A stretch of 64,000 nt of DNA from Portulaca oleracea (GCA_029582165.1 CM055868.1:17290391-17354390), one strand, 5' to 3'. Shown: positions 1 through 11,720, numbered from the stretch's first letter. Notes: generated by a model from the letters alone, not told the origin. Made by a program: numbers and translations.

Positions 1-560
1 ATATAAATTTTTAGCTCAAAATATTTTTATTTGATAACATTTATCATGATAAATACCAGATCAGAAGTTTTTGCCTCTAAAAGTAACTGAAATTTTTAAA
101 AATTCAAACGGAACTGTTTGAATCAAAACTTTATGATTTGATAGTATGGACTAAGAAAAGCTCAAATATAAATTTTGAGCTCCAAATATTTTCATTTGTA
201 ACATATATCGCCACTGTTGTCAACATTTTTTTGCGGTTAAATATAACTGAAACTTAAGAGCAAAATTCAATTTTCTAAGTTTGTCACGAAACTTTAGAAT
301 ACGATAGAAATGATTAAAAAAAACTCAAATATGAATTCTGAGTTCCAAATATTCTCATTTGTAAGTTGTAACATATATTGTCATTTTTGCCGACATTTTT
401 TTGCGGTTAAATATGACGGAAATTTAAAAGTAAAATTCAATTTTATCAGTTTGTCACGAAACTTCACAACACGATAGAAATGATTAAGTAAAGCTCAAAT
501 ATGAATTTTGAGCTCCAAATATTTTCATTTTTAACATATATCGCTACTTATATCGACATA
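1..560. repeat. Satellite-like tandem repeat, monomer about 163-170 bp
   Basis: Units begin with CTCAAATAT at about 161, 324 and 494, with a more diverged unit before 161. Each contains AGCTCCAAATATT, TTTTTTGCGGTTAAATAT, a TTTGTCACGAAACTT block and ACGATAGAAATGATTAA. The second full unit is about 6-7 bp longer through a small insertion near 362. The array runs off the left edge, so its true size is unknown. The monomer length is typical of plant satellites, but it could also be a subrepeat inside a larger transposon. Confidence 0.75.
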
Positions 561-1814
561 TATGTTCATTTTTCGAAAAATAATTTGTCTCCTACCAAAC
601 AAGGGAAAATTTCGCATGGAAAATCATTTTCCTTGGAATCCCATTCCTCATGAAAAACAATTTCCTCATAAATCATTTTCCTCTCAACCAAACACACCCT
701 AAAGGTTCATTGTACAATGAAAAATAGTGGACTCTATGTAATTTCCCATCTATTTTAAGCAATTAAGTAAGAAACATTTGGTCATTTGGTGAACTTAAAA
801 AAACTGACTTATTTTTAATGAAAGTATTGAAATTTGAAAGCAAACACTCTCTTAAAAGATACACCCTATATCTATATTAATTATCGTCTTTGGAACTTGT
901 GCAGTCAAATATTAAAAATGTTAACCATAAATTTCCTAATATACATATAGTGACTTATTATATAAGATTACTACTATTAAATTTGTAATGAAAAAGACTA
1001 TCATCAAAGTATAATATTATAATAATTAATATAATATTATATAAGAAATTATCAATAAAAAAGTAATATTAACATTAAAAATTATGACAGTCAAATATAT
1101 GATTATAAATACGAAAAAGAGGAAGTATTAAAAATGATAAAAAGTTAAGCAGGGATCCAGGAAAAGAAGAGGGAGTATTGTTTGGGTTGGAAGTTTTAGG
1201 TCTTTAGGGTTGACTAGTGATAGTTAGTTGAGTTAGGGTGTGAAGCGCTTTGAGTATGGAGAAGTACCATCACTTTTTTTTCTTTTTTTCTTTTTTCTTT
1301 TGCCGAAATAGAAGTACCATCCCCTTAAGTCACGTGCAGACGTAATAATAGGTGATCAAATTGGTGGTTTTGTTTCCAGATTACGTTGACGTATGGAAAT
1401 TGGAAGGAATGGCGCAGAAACAAACAGAAATGGACCCCGGGTTTGGCGCGTATGTAGGCGGAATTCTCTGCGCATGCACATGTTTCATACCACCCTTTTT
1501 TGCATTTAAACGTCACCTAATTTATAATTTTACACCAATCCTTATGATGTTATATGGTAGATTGTAATGAATCTATTTAGATATATATTTCATCACATAA
1601 AAAATTACCTAAATTGATATATTTCAAAGTGACCCGACCCGAATCTAATGTTGTTAGAGTTAAGATCCTAACTCTGATCTTTGGAATAGTTAGGATTGGA
1701 ATTAACCTACATAGGATCGTGGATCGGAATGTAGATAATAGAATCACATCGAAGAATTTAGATCATAAAATTGTAGGATCGTAAATCAGGATCGAGATTT
1801 TAATAATTACCCGA
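561..1814. other. AT-rich intergenic DNA, no gene seen
   Basis: No coding region with recognisable protein similarity is seen. 590-705 has the flavour of a MITE end (ACCAAACACACCCTAA). The open frames near 1325-1567 on both strands are short, unlike any family I know, and lack a convincing exon context. Confidence 0.5.
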
Positions 1815-2304
1815 ATCCGCCTAGAAATTCTGGGTTTTGAACACAATTTTGCCGGCTCAAATTGGAAATAAACCGAATCGAAAAACCCGTAAATTTTGGG
1901 TCAAATCAACCTCCTGTTTGACCTTGACCCGAATTTTTTTTAAAAAGAAAAGTTCGACGCTATTAGGATTTGTGACTTTTCGTTGAAATTCATGACTATT
2001 GAATTATAAGTGTAACTCATTCATTTGTTATTTCTCGAATTTCAGTTGAAATAATTACAATAATATATCGTTATTAGAAGATAATCATATTTTATTATGT
2101 ATATTATACAAAAATAATATTTAAATATCATTTTTTAGAAAGAAAAAATGGAAAAAATTTCACAGTCATAACCCGTTGGGTTAACCCAGAACCGAAATAC
2201 ATTCGACTCGTATTTCCCTAAACTCAAAATACATTCAACTCGTATTTACCCGAACCCGATATACGCCTCACTCGTACCCGCCGGCCACTGAATTGACAGA
2301 TCTA
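1815..2304 (-). mobile_element. Decayed hAT-like MITE, inverted copy of the 31981 family
   Basis: The right end reads as the complement of TAGATCTGTCAATTCAGTGG, close to the terminus TAGACCTGTCAATTT at 31981. The interior has the same order of blocks in reverse: CCCGAACCCG near 2250, the central AATAATTACAATAATATATCG stretch, and GGTTTTGAACACAATTTTGCC near 1830. The inner boundary near 1815 is approximate and the outer terminus there looks eroded. Confidence 0.5.
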
Positions 2305-3599
2305 ATAAATACACCATGGATGTACCTAATAATTTGGGATTTTTTTTTAAGGGGATAATAATTTGGGATTTTACCCGGGCCATATATTTACCCTCACCTC
2401 CGTATAATAATTATTTTGGGAACCAACCATACATGTTTTTTTTTCGTAATTACAATCAATTTTAATTTTTTTATGATTTTTAATATATCATTTTAAATTT
2501 GTGCGTGTTGTGAATAGTTGAGAAAAATTGTGTTTTCAACTTAGACTATAAAAAAATATCTCGTTAAACCAATGTACTGCGTAGTGAACAATTTTTAAAT
2601 TTGGGTCAATTGAAACCAATATTTCTAAATTGCAAATTCAAGGGTAAGACAGTTATATCTGACTCCTCCATATCAAGCCTAGACGAGATTTTAGCGTATT
2701 AGTTTGGATTTTACATTTTTTTAATTTTAATTTTTAGCATACTAAATTTATAAAAGTATCTATGTAAAGCATATGTAATGACAAATATGTTACTTTTAAA
2801 ATTTTCAAATCATCGTAATTCATTTATACGTATTGCCCAATGAATAGTCAAATTTTACAAAAGGTGACTACAGATATATTATAAAAAAATAAATCAATGG
2901 CCCGGAATCCCATCCAGTGAAAGTATCAATGGGTTAAATATAAAATTCACACCCTTAAATTTTGTAATTTAAATAGATTAGTTTCAATTGACCCAATGTG
3001 TAGAAATAATTCGCTATCTATTATTTCAGGGGAAAAAAGCAAATGAGAACAAAATATTTACTTTAATCTAGTACCATCTAAATTGGAAAAATAATTTCTT
3101 TTTGTAATTATGAAAATTATAAACAGAGGAAATATTAATTATATTTTTATATTGATAGACACTAGTGCCTCTTTCAACTTTTCAAGATTACTACTAGTAT
3201 TTAGTTTTTGATAGAATCCTACTAGTATTTATTAGTAATGTACTGCAATATACTATCAAAAAAAAAAAAAAAGTAACGTATTGGAATATAATTAGCATTA
3301 CATAGTAACTTCAATCATATTTTCAAATTATATTGGTGAAGTACTAATCTTTCAATGGCCTATATTGGTTAATACTTGTTCATACCCGTGTTTGGTTTAT
3401 TTTAATCAAAAGTTTCTCTTTCGTACAATTTGAATCATAAAAATTTGGGTGTAACGCTTTATATTTTATTCACAGAATACGATATATGTATAATACGATA
3501 AGAATTTTAATATTGATTGTTCAAAGTGCTTATCACCAAAAATTTGACAAAACCGGAAGAGTAATTGGAATGGTTCATCTGGAATGGTTCATCCCAACT
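2305..3599. other. AT-rich intergenic DNA, no gene seen
   Basis: No coding similarity, RNA gene or clear transposon termini were recognised. Short A/T homopolymers are frequent, for example 3258-3272. Confidence 0.5.
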
Positions 3600-3687
3600 G
3601 TCAACTGATATTTTAGGCGCGCAATGTATTTATATTCAATTAAGAGATGTATGATTACATCAAGATATTATCTTCTATTAAACCCCC

Positions 3688-4475
3688 TCAATGATATGGG
3701 AGGGGAATGAATAGACATATTGGACTTGAGAAAACTAAATTGCTCAAGGACAACCTTTTGGTAAAAATATCAACAAATCGAAGCTTAGTAGGAATATAAC
3801 AAATAGTGAGGTCTCCATGGGCAACACACTCACAAACAAAGTAATAGTCAACAACAGAATGCTTATTGTGCTCATGATGACAAGGATTAACTGTAAGATA
3901 TGTGACTTTAATGTCACACAATACCTTAGTGGGAGCAGAGAGAAATACCAAAGTCACAAAGCACCCTACGTAACTAATTGGTCTCAACAACAGTGTATGT
4001 AACAACCCTATATTCAGCTTCAGTAGAAGATTTGGACACCATGACATGCTTCTTTGATTGCCAAGCAATGAGGTTAAAGCCAAAGAAAACAACATAACCA
4101 TTTGCAGAACAACATGACCTTATATTGCGTATACAATTCATGTTGTTTCCCAGTTTATGCATGCCCCTTGCACTTCTCATATATTTGTTGTCAAGTGCAT
4201 TTTCAGATATTTGTAGAGTATTGTTGATCATGAGATTCTCCTTCATCCTACCATACTCCTATACTCAGTAGGATCAATAAGTAATTCACCATCCAACAAG
4301 GCGATGGCAGTCCGAGAAACAATAGGAGTGCTAACAGATTTACAAATATCCATATGAAATTTACAAATGAGGTTAGAGGTGTATTTATGATGAGATAAGA
4401 TAAAAACAAGCTTGATGAGTAACGAGCAACTTGCATTCCTGGAAAATAATGAGGATTCGCCTAGATCCTTCACGG
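3688..4475 (-). pseudogene. Copia RT C-terminal part and RNase H, broken
   Basis: Minus-strand frames show the copia signatures KDLGE and PTEYRSMVG (RT thumb side, about 4473-4245). They continue with WQSKKHVMVSKSSTEAEYR (RNase H, about 4060-4000) and TKHSVVDYHF-like and YIPT..FVDIFTKRLS blocks (about 3860-3730). The sequence is spread over at least three frames, so it is a fossil. It would have been the C-terminal end of a single gag-pol polyprotein. The RNase H and integrase of this family act in cytoplasmic virus-like particles and the nucleus, but nothing here can be functional. Confidence 0.85.
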
Positions 4476-4480
4476 CAAAT
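4476..4480. repeat. Target-site duplication CAAAT, left copy
   Basis: Matches 11157-11161 exactly. Both abut LTR ends of the TG...CA type. Confidence 0.9.
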
Positions 4481-5120
4481 TGTTCGGTCTCGTTCTGAGC
4501 CGAATTTCTTCTCTTTTATAGGGTATATTTGCTTGTTTTAACCCCTATTTATATATTAGATATAATGATATGGTGTTTTGTAGGAAAATAAGGAGTTAAA
4601 AGAAGTTTGGCCTTAATTGAAGGTTTTTAGGGAATTCCGAGCTATTTCCCGAGTCAAACCAAGTCAAGCCAAGCCGAGACCCCTGGCTTCGCACCCGCGG
4701 AAACTCGCTGGAAGGAAAAGAAGCGGCGGACAGAATCAGTGCTCGCCCGAGCAACAACATGGCTCGCCAGCCGGTCCATTATCGCACGTCCGCGACCGGC
4801 TCAAGAAGAACAATCGGCCGACGAAGCGCTTTCGCCCGCGCCTAATGGTCACTCGCCCGAGCTACACCCCTGTCGCGCCTACGATGATTGAGCGGCGTCG
4901 CGACTGCTGCGAGCAGTCTTTGCTCACCGCGCAGAATCGGTGCTCGCCGAGCGGTTGTTGATGACGCCCGCTTCACGCCGATAGCGACAGTTGATATTCG
5001 ACCAGAAGTCGTGCTCGCCCGAGCAACGCCATGGCTCGCCCGAGCCACAATATCTGCGGAGAAATTGCTGCGCATACTGCGATTTAAGTCCTAGGGTTTG
5101 GGTTGTATTTTTCCTTCTTC

Positions 5121-5130
5121 TATAAATACC
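5121..5130 (+). promoter_or_regulatory. LTR TATA box TATAAATACC
   Basis: TATAAATA follows a C/T-rich stretch and is conserved in the other LTR at 10395-10404. It is the likely core promoter for the genomic transcript. Confidence 0.6.
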
Positions 5131-5337
5131 CACTTGTATTCATCTAAGTTTTTAATCAATTAACCTAGGTAGTTTAGGAGTAGAATTAGATTTACTGCTT
5201 TCCTTTATTTGCTTTAATCTCTCTTTAATTGTTACTCAAGTTTTCAATTGTTCTTCATTGTTCTTCAAAGTTTTCTTGCAATTTCAATTCTCAATCTCTT
5301 TCAAGCATTCTCTTGTCTTCATTGAAGTGTCTCTCAA

Positions 5338-5341
<4 letters not shown>

Positions 5342-5373
<32 letters not shown>
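5342..5373 (+). repeat. (CT)n microsatellite in 5' LTR
   Basis: About 32 nt of CT. The same position in the 3' LTR (10616-10672) has about 57 nt, so the run has changed length since insertion. Confidence 0.9.
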
Positions 5374-5377
<4 letters not shown>

Positions 5378-5870
5378 TCCGTCCTTTCAAATGCCATCGT
5401 TGACTTGTTTTCCAAGCTTTCTAGTGTTAGCCACAATCAACTCCATTTTTAGTGGGGAGGAGGGTCAAGGAACTCAAATTCTACTTACTAGTGAGAATTT
5501 GGGGGAATCTTGGCAATCCAAACCACAATTTCTTGTTTGTTCGGGGGAAATTCAAGTGTAGATTGAAGGTTTATTGAAGATTAGTCATCGAAGGTATAAT
5601 TTCTCGTTCCCAATTTCGTTGTTCATTCATTGTCTTCATTCATGCCTTTTAATTGCTTTCATTCTTAAGTGCTTTATTTATTGTTTTCCTTTAATTGCTT
5701 TCTTTATTATTATCATGTCTAGATTAGTTTAATGCTTCCTTTACATAATTTATCGCTTTCGGCATTGAGAAAAACCCCTTTCCACAAACCGATTTCCCTT
5801 AGTCAAGCCTAATACCCATCCCTGAGATCGACAATCCTTACTTAAAACCACAAAAATTACAACCGAAAAA

Positions 5871-5888
5871 TGGCGTCGTTGCCGGGGA
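5871..5888 (+). promoter_or_regulatory. Primer binding site, tRNA-Asp type
   Basis: TGGCGTCGTTGCCGGGGA matches the complement of the plant tRNA-Asp 3' end plus CCA at 17 of 18 positions. It lies one base after the 5' LTR. tRNA-Asp priming is characteristic of the Athila/Tat gypsy lineages. Confidence 0.8.
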
Positions 5889-6044
5889 TGGCGCTATTTG
5901 GTAGATTAGGCTATTGGTTTGTGTGTATATAGTTTATTCCTTTCTCGATTATGCTAGAAAAATGTAGCGAAAAAATTGAATATCGAAAAAAGAGAGAGGA
6001 AAAGAAATGGAAAAATTAGAAAATTAGAAAAATAAAAAGGAGTT

Positions 6045-7776
6045 ATGGATAGTCTCCAATTCCCCCAATTTGAGCATGAAATATTTTGGAGGTATTTTGC
6101 TAGATTGCATGATTACCGTGCTCAATGTGAATTATATGGTGTCTTTTATGATAGTTTAGATCTTTTGGGAATTGTGAATGAGGGTGTGAATTATGAGACC
6201 CGAAACCTTTTAGAATATTACGGGTTTTCCAGTTTAGGAGAAGAACCAGCATGGGAGTTACTTGAATGGTTGTCTAGGGATTTCTATGAATTTGAGCAAC
6301 AAAGTGTTATTCCTAGCTTCCAACCTCCTTATGCATCACCCTCTGGGACCTTGCCCGAACAATCATGTGAATACCCCGTGTATGTTGATGATCAATCTTA
6401 TAGTGGGGATTATGTCGAAAATTGTTATGATCTTCCCAATGTGCCGATGTTGAGTCTCATTTCGTGTGCTACTTGTGTGATTCGTCGTACCATAGTTCTA
6501 ATTCTTGTTTGAAAGCTAAATTGGCTACCTTCGAGGCCGAAGGGGAAAAATTATGTGCGAACATGAATGAGTGCATGCGTGCATGCTTTCCTGAGTTTAA
6601 TCATAGGGTAGAAACTCCTTCTTCGCAAATGGTTGGTTTGAATGTTGAGGTAGATCATTCATCGTCTTTTAGTCCTGAAATGCATGTTGATTTTTCTGTG
6701 TATGATGAGGATGATGACTATTATAACCGACCATGCCTTGGACTACTTAGCGATTCCTTAGCTCTAGCCCCACCTAGTGAGCATGAGGAACATGATGATT
6801 ATGTGTGTGATTATGTAGAATAGTTGAAAACATGCTAGATAATGAACCATTGTCCACACCCTTGTCCATATCTTTATGTGAAGACAAGATTGAGTTTAGT
6901 GAATGTCATGATGCTTGTGATATAATTGAGCATGATCTTGTTGAGAGTGAAATTGAATCTGTTGTGATTGAATGTGTGCTTGACACCGATTTATTCACTT
7001 TCATTGAGGATCATTGCATTAGTGAGGCATTAGCTACCCTTGTATGTGACTCCATTGATGTGCAATCTTGTGATGATGAGCTTGATTCTTTGGGGATTGA
7101 TCATGATTGTTTGAACTTGGTTGTTGACAATGATGCCTTTAATGATGACATGCTTTATGAATCATTCACAATGAGCTATGACCCGGAGCCTTCCATTTTC
7201 ACTTTTGATGTTGTTTTGAATGATGCACCTTTGTCTTTTGATGTTGATAGTTCTTCTACTGAGTCTGATATTGACGAAGATGAAGATGTGCTTGTGTGTG
7301 ATGTTGGGAGTGTTATGATGTGGTCTAACCCTACCTTTTCCTTATCACCCATTGATGATTATGATTATTATTTGGATGAAAGTTGTGATTTGGAATTTGT
7401 GTTTGATGAAAATTGCATGGATATTGAGTGTGAATCATTGTTGGCATCCAAACATTTGTATGAGCATGTTCAAGATTGTGTTGTATTGTTCCCTCCTGTT
7501 GATTTGCATACCCAATCTCCATTTACGAGTCAATGGGAGGACCCATTTGTCATGTCTTCTTTCACTATGCCTAGGAAAGTCTTGTGTATTCATGCATTTC
7601 ATCATTTCTATGACTTTTCTAAGGCATTTGATAAATTGTTAAGGGCACTAATGTTTGTTTATGTGTTATTGCGAGTGTGCTCTTACCTACATCACTCTGA
7701 GATGCATGAGAGGATGCGTGATTTGTTACTCCGGGCGTTGAATGGTTCTGACTTGGTGCCCGATATCTTGAGGTGA
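6045..7776 (+). pseudogene. gag-like polyprotein region, two frameshifts
   Basis: Three successive open frames (6045-6512, about 6440-6823, 6832-7776) read as one damaged coding region of roughly 575 residues. The first begins at an ATG and contains FWRYFARLHDY, then GVNYETRNLLEYYG and a PAWELLEWLSRDFYEFE block, which resembles the gag tail of Athila/Tat elements. The second frame carries an exact C-x2-C-x4-H-x4-C zinc knuckle (CYLCDSSYHSSNSC, about 6467-6508). A frameshift near 6430-6445 separates the two. A second shift lies near 6820. The third frame is a very acidic, Asp/Glu/Cys-rich stretch of unknown role. No pol follows. Such a gag would package RNA in virus-like particles, but this copy is broken. 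Confidence 0.7.
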
Positions 7777-9740
7777 GAAGGAGTGAATTTCTTGATAAGA
7801 TGCCTTCGAGGTAATATCCTTCCTCACCTATTGTGTATAATTAGTGAGTCGGTTTTCTTTTCTTCTTTTATTTTCTTTTTGTGTGTGTCTTTTTCTTTTA
7901 TTTTGGGGTGCTTGCTTACCTACTTATGTTTTTCCATTTTGAGGACTCGACTACCTCTTTGTGTTGGAATGGGAGGGTAGTTTGCATTCCAGTTTTTGAG
8001 TCTAAGAAAAGAAAAAAATAGTGAGAGTTGTTTTGTAAATATTTTAGTTTGTTTTCTTAGTTCTTAGTCCCTAGTGTCTTGTATAGTTTGTTTTTCCTTT
8101 TTTTTATCTTGCATGTGAACCATCACACATAGTATGTTTTTCTTGTTTATTCCTAACCTATTGTGTGATGTTCTTTGGATCATGGATCGAGTTACTTTTA
8201 TTGAAGATTATGAGGTAACCTCTTTCCACCCGCTCTTTATGTGAATATACCATTGATCCATGATGCATGCTTGATTTTCTTTTTTGGGTGGCGAACCCCT
8301 TGAGTGTGATTGTTGGAATATTTTGTTGTTGGAGCCGTGTGGGCTCGGGTCTCCATCGCTTTTTATGTGATAAGTGTTTTGTATATATGATCTTCTCGGT
8401 TTTCTACCTTGCTTGTAACACCCTTCTCATGATGGAGACATTGTGATGTCTTGTGTTGGAGTGGGGGGGGGGTGATATCTTTCATTGTTCATGGTTAGAT
8501 TACCTAGTTTTGAGTCTTTTATTTTTGTCTTTCGTAGTTTGTGTCCAAAATCTAAAAATATTTTGTGTGTGAAAGAAAAAAAAGGGAGAAATGTTGTGAA
8601 AACCCCCAAGGTTGTTTTTCTTTTTGAAGATGCTTCCGATCACAATTGTGTAGATAGTTGTCTAATTGGCTGATTCAATCAGTTAGAAGCGGCCGGTATG
8701 AATAATGATAGGCCTTAGGAAGGATTTTTTCCATGACTTATCTCTATTAGACCTCTACATGGAATGGGAAAGCGGATTCCTCAAATCTTACACGCTTTGA
8801 CTGTGAATTCTTACCTAAGTTAGATGGTTTTAGTTGTTCAATTGCTTAAGCTCTTAATTAATGCATTAAATAATCGTTGTCGGGCCTACCGTCATGGGTT
8901 GGTTTGGGTGGATCGGCACCCTATGCCCCTTAAGTGCAATGACTCACGTATGGAGAAACCCAGCAGGGAGGATAACCCTTTGCGAAGGCCGGTGCTTAAA
9001 TCTCGCAAAACCCGACACAAACGCTCTAAAAGACACAAAACAGATTGAGTGGAAAGAAAAGAGCGTAGGTTTTGAAAAGAAAGAAAAGAGCGAAGCAAGG
9101 AAAAAGAAAAAAAAGAGTTGAGCAAAGGAATGGTAAGAAAGAGAAAAGTAAAAAAACAGAGAAGAAAAAGAGAAGAAAAAGAAAGAAAAAGAAAGAAAAG
9201 AGAAGTAGAAAGAAAAACCAAGAGTGAAGTTAGGATAGATAATCTCGAGCTTGAGCATGAGAACAACTCTGATTGTCTGGTTTAGGATAGGAAGGACCGA
9301 CTAGAGCCCACTTGCACACATGCACGAGGTGTTTTGCTCATCAGGAAGTGTTTTGGTTCAAAATCTCAAAGATTGGCAGTTTTCCAACCTTCGTGTCTTA
9401 ATTTGTTTATATTGGCTTCTTCCAGTTGATTGTTGAGGCGAGTTGGGGAACTAGGTGCATGATTGGGGACGGGAATATTTTCTTTGCTTTTGTTTTGTTT
9501 TGTTTCGTTTTTCGGTTTTCACTTCTTTTTCTTTCCCCTTTTTCTTTTCTCGGGCTTTTGTGGGTATAGTTTCTATAAACCCTCACGAGACCTACCTCGT
9601 CCACCCGGGCTGCCGGGGGGTTTAAAGGGCTTGATGTATGTGCTAAATGCATCCGTGATTCCTGCGAAAATGAGTTAGGGTTTTTAGTTTGTCTTTTTAG
9701 TCCTTTTCTTTGTTATTAGTTTGCTCGGGGCAAGCAAACC
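7777..9740 (+). other. Non-coding interior of the LTR element
   Basis: T-rich and then purine-rich sequence without recognisable domains. TTGTGTTGGA followed by G-rich stretches occurs near 7960 and 8455 and resembles the polypurine tract at 9741, suggesting duplicated or decayed tract copies. 9030-9225 is an extended A/G tract (AAAGAAAAG-type). No pol motif was found in any frame. Confidence 0.6.
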
Positions 9741-9755
9741 CTTGTGTTGGAGTGG
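9741..9755 (+). promoter_or_regulatory. Probable polypurine tract
   Basis: TTGTGTTGGAGTGG sits immediately upstream of the 3' LTR start, where plus-strand priming is expected. The purine run is short, so this rests mainly on position. Confidence 0.5.
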
Positions 9756-10611
9756 TGTTCGGTATCGTTCCGAGCCGAATTTCTTCTCTTTTATAGGGTA
9801 TATTTGCTTGTTTTAACCCCTATTTATATATTAGATATAATGATTTGGTGTTTTGTAGGAAAATAAGGAGTTAGAAGAAGTTTGGGCTTAATTGAAGGTT
9901 TTTAGGGAATTCCGAGCTATTTCCCGAGTCAAACCAAGTCAACCCAAGCCGAGACCCCTGGCTTCGCACCCGCGGAAACTCGCTGGAAGGAAAAGAAGCG
10001 GCGGATAGAATCAGTGCTCGCCCGAGCTGGTCCGCTGTCACGCCCACGACCGAAGCTCAGCAGCAACAATCCGCTGCGGCCAGAAGCGCTGCTCGCCCGC
10101 GCCTAATGGTCACTCGCCCGAGCTACACCCCTGTCGCGCCTACGATGATTGAAGCAGCGTCCGCGACCTGCTGCAGACAGAAGTGCTGCTCACCCGCGCA
10201 GAATCAGTGCTCGCCCGAGCAGTTGTTCGGTGACGCCCGCTACCACGCTCAGCAGTAGCGACAGTTGATATTCGACCAGAAGTCGTGCTCGCCAGAGCAA
10301 CGCCATGGCTCGCCCGAGCCACAATATCTGCGGAGAAATTGCTGCGCATGCTGCGATTTAAGTCCTAGGGTTTGGGTTGTATTTTTCCTTCTTCTATAAA
10401 TACCCACTTGTATTCATCTAAGTTTTTAATCAATAAGCCTAGGTAGTTTAGGAGTAGAATTAGATTTATTGCTTTCCTTTATTTGCTTTAATCTCTCTTT
10501 AATTGTTACTCAAGTTTTCAATTGTTCTTCATTGTTCTTCAAAGTTTTCTTGCAATTTCAATTCTCAATCTCTTTCAAGCTTTCTCTTGTCTTCATTGAA
10601 GTGTTTTATAA

Positions 10612-10673
<62 letters not shown>

Positions 10674-11156
10674 TTCAAATGCCATTGTTGACTTGTTTTC
10701 CAAGCTTTCTAGTGTTAGCCACAATCAACTCCATTTTTAGTGGGGAGGAGGGTCAAGGAACTCCAATTCTACTTACTAGTGAGAATTTGGGGGAATCTTG
10801 GCAATCCAAACCACAATTTCTTGTTAGTTCGGGGGAAATTCAAGTGTAGATTGGAAGTTTATTGAACATTAGTCATCGAAGGTATAATTTCTCGTTCCCA
10901 ATTTCGTTGTTCATTCATTGTCTTGATTCATGCCTTTTAATTGCTTTCATCCTTAAGTGCTTTCTTTATTACTTTCCTTTAATTGCTTTCTTTACTATTA
11001 TCATGTCTAGATTAGTTTAATGCTTCCTTTACATAATTTATCGCTTTCCGCATTGATAAAAACCCCTTCCACAAACCGATTTCCCTTAGTCAAGCCTAAC
11101 ACCCATCCCTGAGATCGACAATCCTTACTTAAAACCACAAAAATTACAACCGAACA
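9756..11156 (+). repeat. 3' LTR (1401 bp)
   Basis: Starts TGTTCGGTATCG and ends CCGAACA. It has the same layout as the 5' LTR: four CTCGCCCGAG palindromes plus a degenerate one, TATA at 10395-10404 and a longer (CT)n at 10616-10672. It is followed by the duplication CAAAT. Confidence 0.9.
10616..10672 (+). repeat. (CT)n microsatellite in 3' LTR
   Basis: About 57 nt of uninterrupted CT, expanded relative to the 5' LTR. Confidence 0.9.
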
Positions 11157-11161
11157 CAAAT
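11157..11161. repeat. Target-site duplication CAAAT, right copy
   Basis: Identical to 4476-4480. Confidence 0.9.
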
Positions 11162-11720
11162 TGGCAAAAGAGATGACCAATAAAGGAGAACATGATGGCA
11201 TTTGAGTTAGCTGTGAGAATAATATCATGAACATACAGAAGTAGTATGAGAATACGAGAGTATGAATGATAAGTAAACATGGACAGATCTGGCTGGTTAC
11301 AAAGATAACTGTAAATGCGTAAGAAGCTATAAAGTGATGAAACCAAGCATGTGGAGCTTATTTCAACCCAAAGATAAGTTTCTTAAAACGACAAGCATGA
11401 GTAGGACAAGAGGAGTCAACAAAACTAGGAGGTGGATGGATGTAAACTTGCCCAGTAAGGATGCCTTGGAAAAAAGCATTATTCACATCAAGTTAACAAA
11501 TAGGGCATCTACAAGAGACAACAATAGAAAGAATGGAACAGATAGTCGCAAGATGAACAATAAGGGAGAAGATTTAATGAAAATCAATACATGTTTGTTG
11601 ATGATTACCTGTGGCCACCAGTCTAGCTTTGTAATGTTCAATGGACCCATCCAAATTGTATTAAATCTTATAAACCCACATATAGGCTACTAGATCATGC
11701 CTTGGCGAAGGAGAGGAACC
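11162..11720 (-). pseudogene. Copia reverse transcriptase N-terminal part, broken
   Basis: Minus strand, about 11690-11610, reads as DGSIEHYKARLVATG. This is followed by QLDVNNAFFQG-like and PPSFVDSS...FKK..FGLK blocks, all standard copia RT landmarks. The active-site motif normally written YVDD is here YVHD (about 11250), so one catalytic aspartate is lost. Several stops interrupt the frame. The reading frame meets the insertion boundary at 11162 and resumes in frame at 4475 once the inserted element and one copy of its target duplication are ignored. Confidence 0.8.

Larger units (their letters stand above)
4481..5869 (+). repeat. 5' LTR (1389 bp)
   Basis: Direct repeat of 9756-11156. It starts TGTTCGGTCTCG; its last bases CCGAAAA differ by one base from the 3' LTR end CCGAACA. 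It contains a GC-rich block (4680-5070) with four CTCGCCCGAG palindromes, a TATA box at 5121, a (CT)n run at 5342-5373 and T-rich downstream sequence. Indels in the GC-rich block separate the two LTRs, so the insertion is not very recent. Confidence 0.9.
4481..11156 (+). mobile_element. Non-autonomous LTR retrotransposon, Athila/Tat-like (gag only)
   Basis: The element is 6676 bp with two LTRs. It begins TGTTCGG and ends CCGAACA, and is flanked by a perfect 5-bp duplication CAAAT (4476-4480 and 11157-11161). A primer site matching the 3' end of plant tRNA-Asp lies one base after the 5' LTR, as in Athila/Tat gypsy elements. The interior holds a damaged gag-like region with a CCHC knuckle, and no protease, reverse transcriptase, RNase H or integrase that I can recognise. 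It would therefore depend on a partner element for movement. It resembles the gag-only terminal-repeat elements (TR-GAG/LARD type) described in plants. It is inserted in the RT region of the older copia element. Confidence 0.9.

Noticed and set aside
1352..1567. 71-codon open frame near the left end
   Set aside because: Short, no family resemblance, and overlapped by an equally open minus-strand frame.
8892..9266. Ser/Phe/Leu-rich minus-strand open frames
   Set aside because: Translation of a purine-rich tract inside the LTR element; low complexity only.
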